A DNA stretch of 64,000 nucleotides, from positions 1-64,000 of the forward strand of contig CAZVZK010000020.1 of assembly GCA_964630925.1 (NCBI GenBank), read 5' to 3'. The DNA comes from RGDT01 sp964630925. GTDB taxonomy: Bacteria > Planctomycetota > Planctomycetia > Gemmatales > Gemmataceae. A program made the translations under genes and the position numbers. The notes beneath the pieces are model-generated. The model was not told the origin of the DNA. It saw only the letters and a list, made by a program, of their open reading frames with translations, and did not search any database. Positions 55,068 through 63,368 of the stretch are shown piece by piece. The stretch's first letter is position 1, and every line of letters begins with the position of its first letter.

Positions 55068-56543
55068 ATGAATGCCGTTCTGATCCTCGCCGCCGTCTTC
55101 GCGCCCGCCCCCGTGCCCCCGCCCCCGGCCCCCATGTTCGGCTGGCCGGCCCGCGGCCCCGTCGGGCCGGCCACGCCGGCGCTGCCGACCTCGTGGGACG
55201 CGAAGACCGGGGCCAACGTCCTGTGGAGCGTCCCGCTGGGGACCAAGGCCTCCGTCTGGGGGCCGTGCGTCCACGGCGGGCGGATCTTCATCGGCACGAA
55301 CAACCAGAATCCGCGCGACCCGGCCATCAGGGGCGACCGCGGCGTGATGATGTGCCTGCGGGCCTCCGACGGCAAGTTCCTCTGGCAGATCGTCCACGAC
55401 AAGCTGCCGGAGGGGCGCGTCCACGACTGGCCGGAGGAGGGCATCCAGTCGTGCCCCGCCGCCGTGGGAGATAGGATCTATTACGTCTCCAACCGCTGCG
55501 AGCTGGTCTGCGCCGACGCGGCGACGGGCCTCGTCGTCTGGAAGCTCGACATGAAGAAGGACCTCGGCGTCCTCCCGCACAACCTGGCGTGCGGCTCGCC
55601 GCTGGTCGTCGGCGACACGGTGTTCGTGGTCACGGGCAACGGCGTGGACGGGGAGCACACCCGCATCCCCGCGCCGGACGCGCCGAGCTTCCTGGCCGTG
55701 GACCGCAGGACGGGCAAGGTGCGGTGGTCGAGCAAGCTGCCGGGCCGGGGCATCATGCACGGGCAGTGGTCGAACCCGGTGTACACCGAGGCCGGGGGCC
55801 GCAAGCAGGTGATCTTCCCCGGCGGCGACGGCCGGCTGTACTCGTTCGAGCCGAACAAGGGCGAGCTCCTGTGGACGTTCGACTGCAACCCTCAGGGGGC
55901 CGTCTACCGCCTGGGCGGGCGGGGCACGCGCAACCACTTCATCGCCTCGCCCACGGTCAAGGACGGGAGGCTGTACGTCGGCGTGGGCGAGGACCCCGAG
56001 CACAAGCAGGGCGTCGGCCACCTGTGGTGCATCGACGTGACGAAGAGGCCCAAGGCCAAGGGGGGGGACCTGTCGCCGTGGAGCGCCCCGCGTGCCGAGG
56101 CGCCGAGCAGGTTCGACCCGAAGGACGCGCGGAACAAGGATTCGGCGCTGGTGTGGCACGTCGGCGGGGCGACGGCCGAGGAGGACGCCGACAGGGCTTA
56201 TCACTTCGGCCGGACGCTGTCCACCTGCGCGGTGCACGAGGGGCTGTGCTACGCGGCGGACTTCGACGGCTTCGTCTACTGCTTCGACGCGCGGACGGGC
56301 AGGAAGTACTGGGAGCATGACATGGACGCGCAGACGTGGGCCTCGCCGTACCTGGCCGGGGGGCACGTCTACATCGGCAACGACAACGGCCAGGTGCTGG
56401 TCTTCAAGCACGGCAGGAAGAAGGAGCTAGTGGGCACGGTGCGGATGCGCGGCAGGGTCCGCACGCCGGCGGTGGCCGAGGGCGGCGTGCTGTATGTGGT
56501 GACCGAGAACCCGTGCAAGCTGTGGGCGATCAAGGGGAAGTGA
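55068..56543 (+). CDS. Exported PQQ-binding-like beta-propeller protein
   Basis: A 491-residue protein with a short hydrophobic leader (MNAVLILAAVFAPAPVPPPP) and seven to eight blades of the PQQ-propeller type. Examples are RGVMMCLRASDGKFLWQIVHD, CELVCADAATGLVVWKLDM, RLYVGVGEDPEHKQGVGHLW and VYCFDARTGRKYW. It opens WDAKTGANVLWSVPLG, as several exported planctomycete propellers do. GGAGG lies seven bases before the ATG. It is followed after three bases by the first of two paralogous membrane-anchored proteins, so an operon is likely. Substrate unknown. Confidence 0.85.
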   Translation: MNAVLILAAVFAPAPVPPPPAPMFGWPARGPVGPATPALPTSWDAKTGANVLWSVPLGTKASVWGPCVHGGRIFIGTNNQNPRDPAIRGDRGVMMCLRASDGKFLWQIVHDKLPEGRVHDWPEEGIQSCPAAVGDRIYYVSNRCELVCADAATGLVVWKLDMKKDLGVLPHNLACGSPLVVGDTVFVVTGNGVDGEHTRIPAPDAPSFLAVDRRTGKVRWSSKLPGRGIMHGQWSNPVYTEAGGRKQVIFPGGDGRLYSFEPNKGELLWTFDCNPQGAVYRLGGRGTRNHFIASPTVKDGRLYVGVGEDPEHKQGVGHLWCIDVTKRPKAKGGDLSPWSAPRAEAPSRFDPKDARNKDSALVWHVGGATAEEDADRAYHFGRTLSTCAVHEGLCYAADFDGFVYCFDARTGRKYWEHDMDAQTWASPYLAGGHVYIGNDNGQVLVFKHGRKKELVGTVRMRGRVRTPAVAEGGVLYVVTENPCKLWAIKGK

Positions 56544-56546
56544 CCC

Positions 56547-57605
56547 ATGAAACGCGCGGCGTGGATCGTCGGGCTGCTCCTGCTGGCGGCCGGCGTCGGT
56601 CTCGGGGTGTGGTGGCTCCGGACGCCCGCCGGGCCGCGTGACGTGGTGCCGAGGCGCACCGCCGTCGTGCCGACGCTTGATACGCCGATTCCCGAGGGGA
56701 AGTCGGCGCTGTGGTGCGCGTCGTTCCAGCTCGCGTGGGAGCATCTCAAGAAGGACGTCACGAAGGGGCCGGTGGAGCTGGACGGGGCGGAGGACGTCGC
56801 CAGGCGCCTCAACGACGCCGGTGCGGTGGCGGACACGCTGCTCGCGGAGGACTACTATTCCGCAGCGGGTTTCATGCGAGACGGCATCGCCGGGAAGATC
56901 CGCGCCGAGATGGCGGAGCGATTTCCCGATGTGTCGCCCCCGAGCTGGGGGTCGGACACTATCGCAGGGGCGTTCGCTTACCTGCGGGCGTCGCTGAAGT
57001 TCACCCACCGCTACATGGACCACAAGGAGCCGCTGACGTTTACAGGCGGCGACGGGAAGAAGACACGGGTGTACTCGTTCGGTTTCCCCTACCGGTCCCA
57101 GGGGGCCGCCGTGAGGCAGCTCGAGGTCCTGCACAATGAGTATGAGGGGGAGGGTGTCACCGCCGTCGTGGACCCGTGCAAGGATTCATCGCCCTATCAG
57201 CTCCTCCTCGCCATGCAGCCGCGACGGGCCACGCTCGCCGCCGCACTGGCCGACATGGAGCAGCGGGTCAAGACCAAGCCCCACCGGTTCGGCGGCCTGG
57301 ATGCGTTCTTCGTCCCGCGGATCGGCTTCCGCCTGAGCCACCGCTTCGAGGAGCTGGAAGGCCGCGCCATCCCCAACGTCGGGGAGCCGGCGTATCTGTC
57401 GCGGGCCGAGCAGCGGATCGAGTTCCGCCTCGACGCCACCGGCGCGACACTGGAGTCGAGGGCAGAGCTGCAAGTTGCGAAGAAAGGTGGTGCGCCGGAG
57501 CTGTACTTCGACCGCCCCTTCCTCGTGGTCATGAGTAAGCGTGGCGCCAGGGCGCCTTTCTTCGTCCTGTGGGTCGAGAACGACGACCTGCTGGAGCCGT
57601 GGTAA
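56547..57605 (+). CDS. Membrane-anchored hypothetical protein (paralogue 1)
   Basis: A 352-residue protein with an N-terminal anchor (AAWIVGLLLLAAGVGLGVWW) and a large exported part. Landmarks shared with the next gene are RTAVVPTLDTPIPEGKSALWCASFQLAWEHL, GAEDVARRLNDA, DPCKDSSPYQLLLA and a C-terminal PFFVLWVENDDLLEPW. The family occurs in planctomycetes without assigned function. The C-terminus (FDRPFLVVMSKRG...FFVLWV) faintly recalls the end of serpins, but no reactive loop can be identified. It begins three bases after the PQQ-like gene. Confidence 0.72.
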   Translation: MKRAAWIVGLLLLAAGVGLGVWWLRTPAGPRDVVPRRTAVVPTLDTPIPEGKSALWCASFQLAWEHLKKDVTKGPVELDGAEDVARRLNDAGAVADTLLAEDYYSAAGFMRDGIAGKIRAEMAERFPDVSPPSWGSDTIAGAFAYLRASLKFTHRYMDHKEPLTFTGGDGKKTRVYSFGFPYRSQGAAVRQLEVLHNEYEGEGVTAVVDPCKDSSPYQLLLAMQPRRATLAAALADMEQRVKTKPHRFGGLDAFFVPRIGFRLSHRFEELEGRAIPNVGEPAYLSRAEQRIEFRLDATGATLESRAELQVAKKGGAPELYFDRPFLVVMSKRGARAPFFVLWVENDDLLEPW

Positions 57606-57623
57606 CGGCGGGGAGGACGTGCC

Positions 57624-58751
57624 ATGAGCCGGCGTGGTCTGGTGCTGGCGGGGCTGGGGATCGTGGCCGTGGTGGGCGTCGCCGTCTGCCTCTCGTGGCT
57701 GCCCCCAGCCGGCCAGTGGCCCCCAGGCGGGCCGCCGGCGCCGCGCCCCCTGACGGACCTGCGCGACGTAGTGCCGACGCGGACGGCCGTCGTGCCGACG
57801 CTAGACACGCCGATACCGGCGGGCAAGTCGGCCATCTGGTGCGCCTCGTTCCAGATGGCGTGGGAGCGTCTCAAGGCGGATGTGCTCAATGGCCCGGTCC
57901 GATTGGAGGGCGCCGAGGATGCCGCCAGACACCTCAACGACGCACCCACATTGGAGGACGCCGTCGAGGCTCAGGACGTGTACACGGCCGGCGGGTGGGT
58001 GCGCGACGGCATTGTTGGGAAGATCAAGCGCGAGATGGCCGGCCGCTTCCCTGGCTGGGAGGTGCCTGCGGATCTGGGCGACGGGGCGGCCGCGGTGGCC
58101 TACGCCCACCTCCGCGCTGCCGTCGAGTTCACGGTCCCGCTCCTCGATAGCTCCCACCCGCTCAAATTCAAGGGAGCTGACGACCGGATGAGCAACGTCC
58201 GCTCGTTCGGGCTACCGGGCAGCACAACTCAGGTAGGGGGGGCTGGCACGGCGGCCGCTATCCTGCACGCCGACGGATTCAAGCCGTTCCGGCAGGACGT
58301 GTTCGTCATCGATCCGTGCAAGGACTCGTCGCCGTATCAGCTCCTGTTGGCCCGCGTCCCCAGGCAGGCAACGCTGGCCCTGCTGGTGGCCGACGTGGGA
58401 AGGCGCATCGCGCTCGGCCTCAACGAACGCGAACGGGCTTTCCGACTCCTCGATTCGCTGCTCGTCCCCGACATGCGGTTCCGCATCGATCACCGCTTTA
58501 CGGAGCTGGAGCGGGCGCTGCTGAACCCGGAGGCGAAGGGCCTGACCCTGTCGGCACGCCAGAGGATCGACTTCCGCCTCGACCGGGGTGGCGCACGGCT
58601 GGAATCCCGTTACGTCATCCAGCCGAAGTCCGATCCGCGTTCGTTCGACTGCGACGGGCCCTTCGCCGTCCTCATGCGGAAACGCGGCTCCACGCAGCCC
58701 TTCCTCGTCCTGTGGGTGGACAACGACGAGCTGCTGGAGCCGTGGGATTGA
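57624..58751 (+). CDS. Membrane-anchored hypothetical protein (paralogue 2)
   Basis: A 375-residue tandem paralogue of the preceding gene. It has the membrane anchor GLGIVAVVGVAVCLSWL and a Pro-rich spacer. The same blocks follow: RTAVVPTLDTPIPAGKSAIWCASFQMAW, GAEDAARHLNDA, DPCKDSSPYQLLLARVP and FLVLWVDNDELLEPWD. It is about 50 percent identical by eye in the shared blocks. GGGAGGACGTGCC precedes its ATG. Function unknown; it probably acts with its paralogue and the propeller protein in the envelope. Confidence 0.72.
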   Translation: MSRRGLVLAGLGIVAVVGVAVCLSWLPPAGQWPPGGPPAPRPLTDLRDVVPTRTAVVPTLDTPIPAGKSAIWCASFQMAWERLKADVLNGPVRLEGAEDAARHLNDAPTLEDAVEAQDVYTAGGWVRDGIVGKIKREMAGRFPGWEVPADLGDGAAAVAYAHLRAAVEFTVPLLDSSHPLKFKGADDRMSNVRSFGLPGSTTQVGGAGTAAAILHADGFKPFRQDVFVIDPCKDSSPYQLLLARVPRQATLALLVADVGRRIALGLNERERAFRLLDSLLVPDMRFRIDHRFTELERALLNPEAKGLTLSARQRIDFRLDRGGARLESRYVIQPKSDPRSFDCDGPFAVLMRKRGSTQPFLVLWVDNDELLEPWD

Positions 58752-58759
58752 GCGGCGGG

Positions 58760-59107
58760 TCACTTGAAGATCACGGCGCCCTTGCCGGTGAGCGTCACGG
58801 GGCCCTTGGCGCCCTGATAGGTGAGTTTGACGGCGCCGGTGGCGCTGTCGGCGTCGATGCGGAACGCGACGCTGCCGGCGAGGGTGCCGGTCATCGTCAC
58901 GTAGCGGCCCGCCGTGAAGCCCCCGCCGGTGACGCGCACGGCGTACGGCCCGTACTTGCCGGCCCCCGTCAGCGGGCTGCCCGTCGCCGACGCCGAGAAA
59001 CCCACGCCCCCCAGGTTGGCGCTGATCGAGGCGGCCGTGGGCGCGGCGGCCTCGGCGGACACGGCCAGGGCGGCCAGGGCGATCAGCGAGCAGATCGAGC
59101 GGTTCAT
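58760..59107 (-). CDS. Small exported beta-rich protein
   Basis: A 115-residue protein with a signal peptide (MNRSICSLIALAALAVSAEA). The rest is a Gly/Thr/Ala-rich beta domain (VRVTGGGFTAGRYVTMTGTLAGSVAFRI, GPVTLTGKGAVIFK). It has the look of a small secreted beta-sandwich or adhesin-like domain; no family is recognised. GAGG lies before the ATG at 59107; the longer upstream frame is not supported. It converges with paralogue 2. Confidence 0.7.
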   Translation of the reverse strand: MNRSICSLIALAALAVSAEAAAPTAASISANLGGVGFSASATGSPLTGAGKYGPYAVRVTGGGFTAGRYVTMTGTLAGSVAFRIDADSATGAVKLTYQGAKGPVTLTGKGAVIFK

Positions 59108-59259
59108 CGTTGCCTCGTTTCGTGTGCAGCGCAGGCGGCATCCGTGGCACGGCGAAGACGCTTCGCCGCCGAGAAGGAGGGGATGCAAGGGCCGCCTACG
59201 AGAGTCACCCACGGGCCCCGCCGCCCGCGTGTGACCGCCCTTGTGAAAAGAATTTCGCC

Positions 59260-59289
59260 GGAACCCTCGGCGGCCCCGCGCTCGTCTAA
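59260..59289 (+). promoter_or_regulatory. Candidate ECF-type promoter
   Basis: GGAAC at 59260-59264 and GTCTAA at 59284-59289 match the -35 and -10 hallmarks of ECF (RpoE-like) promoters. The spacer is 19 bases, one or two longer than the common distance. It lies about 45 bases upstream of the kinase/ECF sigma operon, so autoregulation is a natural inference. The upstream TTGTGAAAAGAATTTC is an unusually AT-rich stretch. Confidence 0.6.
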
Positions 59290-59331
59290 TCCGCACATGT
59301 CCTCACCCGCGCCCGCCCCGGTGCCGACGCC

Positions 59332-61344
59332 ATGACAGCCCCCCACGACCCGGCCGAGCGGACGATGCCGGCCTCGCCCGACCCCTGGCTGGGCCGGGCG
59401 CTGGGCCGCTACCGCATCACCGGGCATCTCGGGCAGGGCGGGATGGCCGTCGTCTACCGGGCCGTGGACCGCTCGCTCCGCCGGCCCGTCGCACTCAAGC
59501 TCCTCAACGCCGAGCCCGCGGGCGACGCGGCGCAGGCGCGCCGGCTGCTCCGCGAGGCACGCTCCGCCGGCCGGCTCAGCCACCCCAACATCGTCGCCGT
59601 CCTCGACGCCGACCAGGCCGACGGCACGTGCTTCCTGGTCATGGAGCTGGTCAACGGCGGCAGCGCCCAGGAGTTCCTCACCGCCCAGGGGCGGTTCGCC
59701 TGGCCCCTGGCGACGTGGATCGCCGCCGAGGCGTGCAAGGGGCTGGCCGCCGCCCACGCCGCCGGCATCGTCCACAGAGACGTGAAGCCGTCCAACATCC
59801 TCCTCGGGCGCGACGGCGACGTGAAGCTCGCCGACTTCGGGCTGGCCAAGGCCGAGGACCTGACCGCCTTCACGTCCACGGGCACGGGGCGCGTCCTCGG
59901 CACGCCGAACTTCATGAGCCCCGAGCAGTGCCGCGCCGAGGACGCCGACGACTGCAGCGACATCTACTCGATGGGTGCGACGTACCACGCCCTGCTGACG
60001 GGGCAGCCGCCGTACCCGCTGGGCGTCCCCGTGCAGGTCATGTTCGCGCACTGCTCGCGGCCCGTCCCCGACCCGCGTGCCGCCGACCCGGCCATCCCCG
60101 CGGCGTGCGCCCGCCTCGTGGCGCGGGCGATGGCCAAGCGCCGCGACCAGCGGCACCCGTCCGCCGCCGCCCTGCTCGCCGACCTGCAGGCGATCCTGTC
60201 CACGGTCCCCGGCCCGACGCGGCGGCCGAAGTTCGTGCTGCCCGGCGGCGGCCCCGCCCACCTCGACGAGGACACGACGCGGCGGCCGTTCCTGTCGCGG
60301 CGCGTGTGGATCGGGGCGGCCGCCGGGGCCGCCCTCCTCCTCGCCGGCGGGGCGTGGCTGGCCTTGGGCCGGCGGCCCGGCCCGGCGCCGGCGGCGCCGG
60401 CGGGATCGCCCTCATTCACCGGCGGGGCGGCGGAGCGGACGCTGCCGACGGCCAGGCCCGTCACCGGCGTGGCCTGGTCGCCCGACGGGCGCTGGCTGGC
60501 GGCCTCGGGGGACGGCGTCTCGCTGTGGGACGGCTCCTCGGCGACGCCGACGCGCGTCCTGTGGCCGGGCAAGACGATCCACGCCGCCGCCTTCTCCCCC
60601 GACGGCAGGACGCTCGCCGCCGGCGGCGACGGCGTGGTCCTGACCTGGCGTGTCGAGGGCGGCCAGGAGGCGACGTGGCGTGTGGGCGAGGCGGGCAGCC
60701 CGGTGAGTGGCCTGGCGTGGTGCGCGCGGGGCTTGCGGCTGGCGGCCCGCTTCGACCGCCGCGCCCCGACGCTGCCGCCCGTCGTCGTCTGGGACGTGGC
60801 GGCGGGCGAGGTGGCATACCGCCTGCCGGCGTCGGTGGGGCGCGTCTTCGCCCTGGCGTTCAGCGGCGACGAGCTGGCGACGTGCGGCGACGGCCCCGTG
60901 CGCCTGTGGGGCCGCGAGGCCGGCGAGGACCGCGGGCGGCTCGACACCGGCTTCGCCGTCGCGTCGGGGCTGGCCGCCGGCCCGCGTGGGCTGCTGGCGG
61001 TCGGCGGATATTCCCTCGGCGCGGGGCGTGGCCGCGGGATACAGTTGTGGGACGTGGCACGGCGGGGGCGTCTCGCGCCGGCCCTGATCGACACGCCGCG
61101 CAGCTCGGCCGTCGCCGTCTGCCCTGACGGGCGTCTGCTCGCGGGGGCCGTGCTGGGGCAGGCGACGCTCTGGGCCGTGGCGACCCGGCGCGAGGGGCGC
61201 ACGGTGGGCGAGCCGTCGAAGCAGCCGACGACCTGCCTGGCGTTCGCGCCCGGCGGGGGGCTGCTGGCGTTCAGCGCCGGGGCGACGGGGGTGAGGGTGG
61301 TGGACGTGCGGCAGGACCGCGAGGCGGCGGGGGGCGGGGCATGA
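59332..61344 (+). CDS. Ser/Thr protein kinase with WD40-like sensor
   Basis: A 670-residue transmembrane kinase. The N-terminal Hanks-type kinase has the glycine loop LGQGGMAVVYR, the catalytic loop HRDVKPSN (Asp150), DFGLA and the activation segment LGTPNFMSPEQ. A single membrane helix near residue 330 (IGAAAGAALLLAGGAWLAL) separates it from an extracytoplasmic C-terminal region of WD40-type blades (VAWSPDGRWLAASGDGVSLWDG). Its stop overlaps the sigma factor start as ATGA, so the two are coupled. Kinase-ECF pairs are a planctomycete hallmark, and the kinase probably phosphorylates its sigma factor. An in-frame ATG at 59365 is a possible alternative start. Confidence 0.93.
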   Translation: MTAPHDPAERTMPASPDPWLGRALGRYRITGHLGQGGMAVVYRAVDRSLRRPVALKLLNAEPAGDAAQARRLLREARSAGRLSHPNIVAVLDADQADGTCFLVMELVNGGSAQEFLTAQGRFAWPLATWIAAEACKGLAAAHAAGIVHRDVKPSNILLGRDGDVKLADFGLAKAEDLTAFTSTGTGRVLGTPNFMSPEQCRAEDADDCSDIYSMGATYHALLTGQPPYPLGVPVQVMFAHCSRPVPDPRAADPAIPAACARLVARAMAKRRDQRHPSAAALLADLQAILSTVPGPTRRPKFVLPGGGPAHLDEDTTRRPFLSRRVWIGAAAGAALLLAGGAWLALGRRPGPAPAAPAGSPSFTGGAAERTLPTARPVTGVAWSPDGRWLAASGDGVSLWDGSSATPTRVLWPGKTIHAAAFSPDGRTLAAGGDGVVLTWRVEGGQEATWRVGEAGSPVSGLAWCARGLRLAARFDRRAPTLPPVVVWDVAAGEVAYRLPASVGRVFALAFSGDELATCGDGPVRLWGREAGEDRGRLDTGFAVASGLAAGPRGLLAVGGYSLGAGRGRGIQLWDVARRGRLAPALIDTPRSSAVAVCPDGRLLAGAVLGQATLWAVATRREGRTVGEPSKQPTTCLAFAPGGGLLAFSAGATGVRVVDVRQDREAAGGGA

Positions 61345-62033
61345 GCGGGGCGATCCGACACCTGGACCAGATCTCGACGAGCTGGGCGGCCCTGGGCGAC
61401 CCGGTGAAGTTCACCCTGCGCTACGCCCCGGCCATCGAGCGTTACCTGCACGCCCTCCTGCGTGGGCGGGCGGAGGCGGAGGAGGTGTTGCAGGACTTCC
61501 TGTTGCGCGGGCTGGAGAGGGGTTTCGTGCGTGGCGACGCCCTGTCGGGACGCTTCCGCGACTATCTCAAGGCGGCGGTGCGGAACGCGGCCATCGACCG
61601 GCTGCGGCGGGGCAGGGCACTGCGGCAGGGGGATTTCGACCTGACGGAGCTGCCGGCGGGCGACGGGGAGGCGGATCGGGCGTGGGCGGAGGAGTGGCGG
61701 GCGTGTGTGCTGGGTCGGGCGTGGGAGGCGCTGCACGCGCACCAGCGCGGATCGCCGGGCAACCTGTCGCACACGGTGCTGCGTCTGGCGGCGGATCACC
61801 CCGACGAGGAATCGCCGGCGCTGGCGGCGCGGGCGTCGGCGGAGTCGGGGCAGGAGCTGACGGCGGAGGCGTACCGCAAGCAGCTCAGCCGGGCACGCAG
61901 GCGATTCGCCGGGATGGTGGTGGAGGAGGTGCGCAAGACGCTGCAGACGCCGAGCCGCGAGCGCGTCGAGGAGGAGCTGGCGGCGTTGGGCCTCCTGTCG
62001 TACCTGAGCGGGCACCTGGAGGACGTGGAGTAG
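61341..62033 (+). CDS. ECF-type RNA polymerase sigma factor (kinase-associated)
   Basis: A 230-residue sigma factor of the ECF group. Region 2 is recognisable (AEEVLQDFLLRGLERGFV, then GRFRDYLKAAVRNAAIDRLRR). The region-4-like C-terminus, ELTAEAYRKQLSRARRRFAGMVVEEVRKTL, contains a helix-turn-helix. A linker of about 40 residues and a C-terminal tail extend it beyond plain ECF factors, as in the planctomycete ECF-STK families. Translation is coupled to the kinase. It likely reads the GGAAC/GTCTAA promoter upstream. Confidence 0.88.
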   Translation: MSGAIRHLDQISTSWAALGDPVKFTLRYAPAIERYLHALLRGRAEAEEVLQDFLLRGLERGFVRGDALSGRFRDYLKAAVRNAAIDRLRRGRALRQGDFDLTELPAGDGEADRAWAEEWRACVLGRAWEALHAHQRGSPGNLSHTVLRLAADHPDEESPALAARASAESGQELTAEAYRKQLSRARRRFAGMVVEEVRKTLQTPSRERVEEELAALGLLSYLSGHLEDVE

Positions 62034-62171
62034 CGGAGGGATACCCGCCCCGGGGGCGGCCCTCGTGCCTGAAACTTGTTCCGTCCGAGAATGCCAGGTA
62101 GAATCCGAAGGCCAGCTCCCTCAAGGCTGAGGTCAGGCGCGGCAGGCCCAAACACAAGAAGGGCAGAACTG

Positions 62172-62615
62172 ATGGCCGACACCTTAACACATCGGGAGCC
62201 CGTCCGGCTCAGCTCCGGCAGCGGGCCGATCCTCGTCACCGCCGAAGACGACCGCTTCTTCATCAGTGCCGATAAGGCGGTCAAGGCTTGCCGGGACGCC
62301 GTCCGCGAGCAGGAGAAATACGCCCACTTCCGGGAGACCTTGCTCGTCCCCATCAGGGAGTGGTGCGAGGCCCGCTCTGCGACGGTCAAGGGGTGCTACC
62401 TCGGGCTCCCGGGGCCGACGGACATCCTGCCCGCCTACATCGTCCCGGCCGCCCCCCCCTATCGGAAAGAGATCACCCGGGAGGCGAACGAGCTGGCCGA
62501 TGTCTTGCACGAGAGCGGTTGGAGGGTGGTGTTCACGCAGCTCCCGTCCGGGTCGAAGGATGAGCTGGCCGGGCTGTTCGACGCCGATCAGACGTTCCAG
62601 GTGTACGGGGCCTGA
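62172..62615 (+). CDS. Hypothetical protein, first of two-gene cassette
   Basis: A 147-residue soluble protein. It begins MADTLTHREPVRLSSGSGPILVTAEDDRFFISADKAV, has a helical middle (ACRDAVREQEKYAHFRETLLVPIREWCEARS), and then strand-like sequence ending in a short acidic tail. No recognised domain. The start at MADTL was preferred over a 32-residue Arg-rich extension. Its stop lies two bases before the HEPN-like gene, a tight two-gene unit. Confidence 0.65.
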   Translation: MADTLTHREPVRLSSGSGPILVTAEDDRFFISADKAVKACRDAVREQEKYAHFRETLLVPIREWCEARSATVKGCYLGLPGPTDILPAYIVPAAPPYRKEITREANELADVLHESGWRVVFTQLPSGSKDELAGLFDADQTFQVYGA

Positions 62616-62617
62616 TC

Positions 62618-63004
62618 ATGCCGAATTCGCCCCAGCATCGTGAAAAAGCGGTACGGAACCTCGCGGCGCTGGCGACGATTGACGTGGCCCTGTTCCCGGA
62701 CTGGGCGGCCGTCATGGCCTTCTACCGGGCCGTTCATCTGGTCGAACGCCTGGCGGCCCGAGAAGGCCCGCCGGTGCATCACGAGAACCACCACGACCGG
62801 GCGGATTACGTCCGCCGCCGTCACCGGGCGATCCGGGACGATTACAACACCCTGTTCGATGCCGGCCTCGTGGCGCGGTACGGGACGATCCATCAGTTCG
62901 AGAGCCAGTTCTCATGTGATTATGTCAGGGACGAGCTGATCGGCGGGTGTCTGCGGCGGATCACGGACTACGTCTCGGCGGAGTTCGGGGGCGGGACGAC
63001 CTGA
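62618..63004 (+). CDS. HEPN-like small helical protein
   Basis: A 128-residue helical protein. The stretch AVMAFYRAVHLVERLAAREG followed by HHENHHDRADYVRRRHRAIRDDYNTL and GLVARYGTI follows the layout of HEPN-type proteins (helix with Y/H, histidine-rich loop, then Arg and Y..L..aRY). The canonical RxxxxH motif is not clear: RRRHRAI is the nearest. HEPN proteins are often RNases or toxin partners; the tightly linked upstream gene could be its antidote or partner. The assignment is tentative. Confidence 0.6.
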   Translation: MPNSPQHREKAVRNLAALATIDVALFPDWAAVMAFYRAVHLVERLAAREGPPVHHENHHDRADYVRRRHRAIRDDYNTLFDAGLVARYGTIHQFESQFSCDYVRDELIGGCLRRITDYVSAEFGGGTT

Positions 63005-63024
63005 GATCCGGGCCCAGGAAGTAG

Positions 63025-63111
63025 CGGAGGGGAAGGGATTCGGACCCTTGGTGGGCTTTCACCCACGCCGGTTTTCAAGGCCGGAGTAATCGGCCACTCT
63101 GCCAGCCCTCC
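63025..63111 (-). tRNA. tRNA-Ser (anticodon TGA)
   Basis: An 87-nucleotide class II tRNA reading GGAGGGCTGGCAGAGTGGCC on the minus strand. The anticodon loop is CTTGAAA, with anticodon TGA. A long variable arm follows (GTGGGTGAAAGCCCAC), and a T-arm with AAGGG/CCCTT pairs around TCCGAAT. CCA is not encoded (CTA follows). The acceptor stem pairs over six of seven positions; the innermost pair is C-C. Confidence 0.93.
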
Positions 63112-63368
63112 GGACGGCCACAGGACACACGCCCCCGCACGCCGGTCCAGGTCAGTCCAGGCGAGGCGACGCCCCGACGCGGGCCCGGGGCCACGATCAT
63201 CTCTTCGCGTGTGAGTCGGGCGTGGCCGTGGGCCGCCGGCGCCTGCGGGTGCGATGCCTCACGATGAATGTGGGCGACAATGGGCGCGTGCGCTCATGCG
63301 TGCTCAAAGTCGCCATCGAGATCGGCCGCTGATCGGGTACGCTGCGGCGTGTCCCAGGAGGATCGGCG

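Noticed and set aside
56547..58751. Serpin annotation for the tandem paralogues
   Set aside because: Only a weak resemblance at the C-terminus; no reactive-centre loop or serpin core motifs could be aligned by eye.
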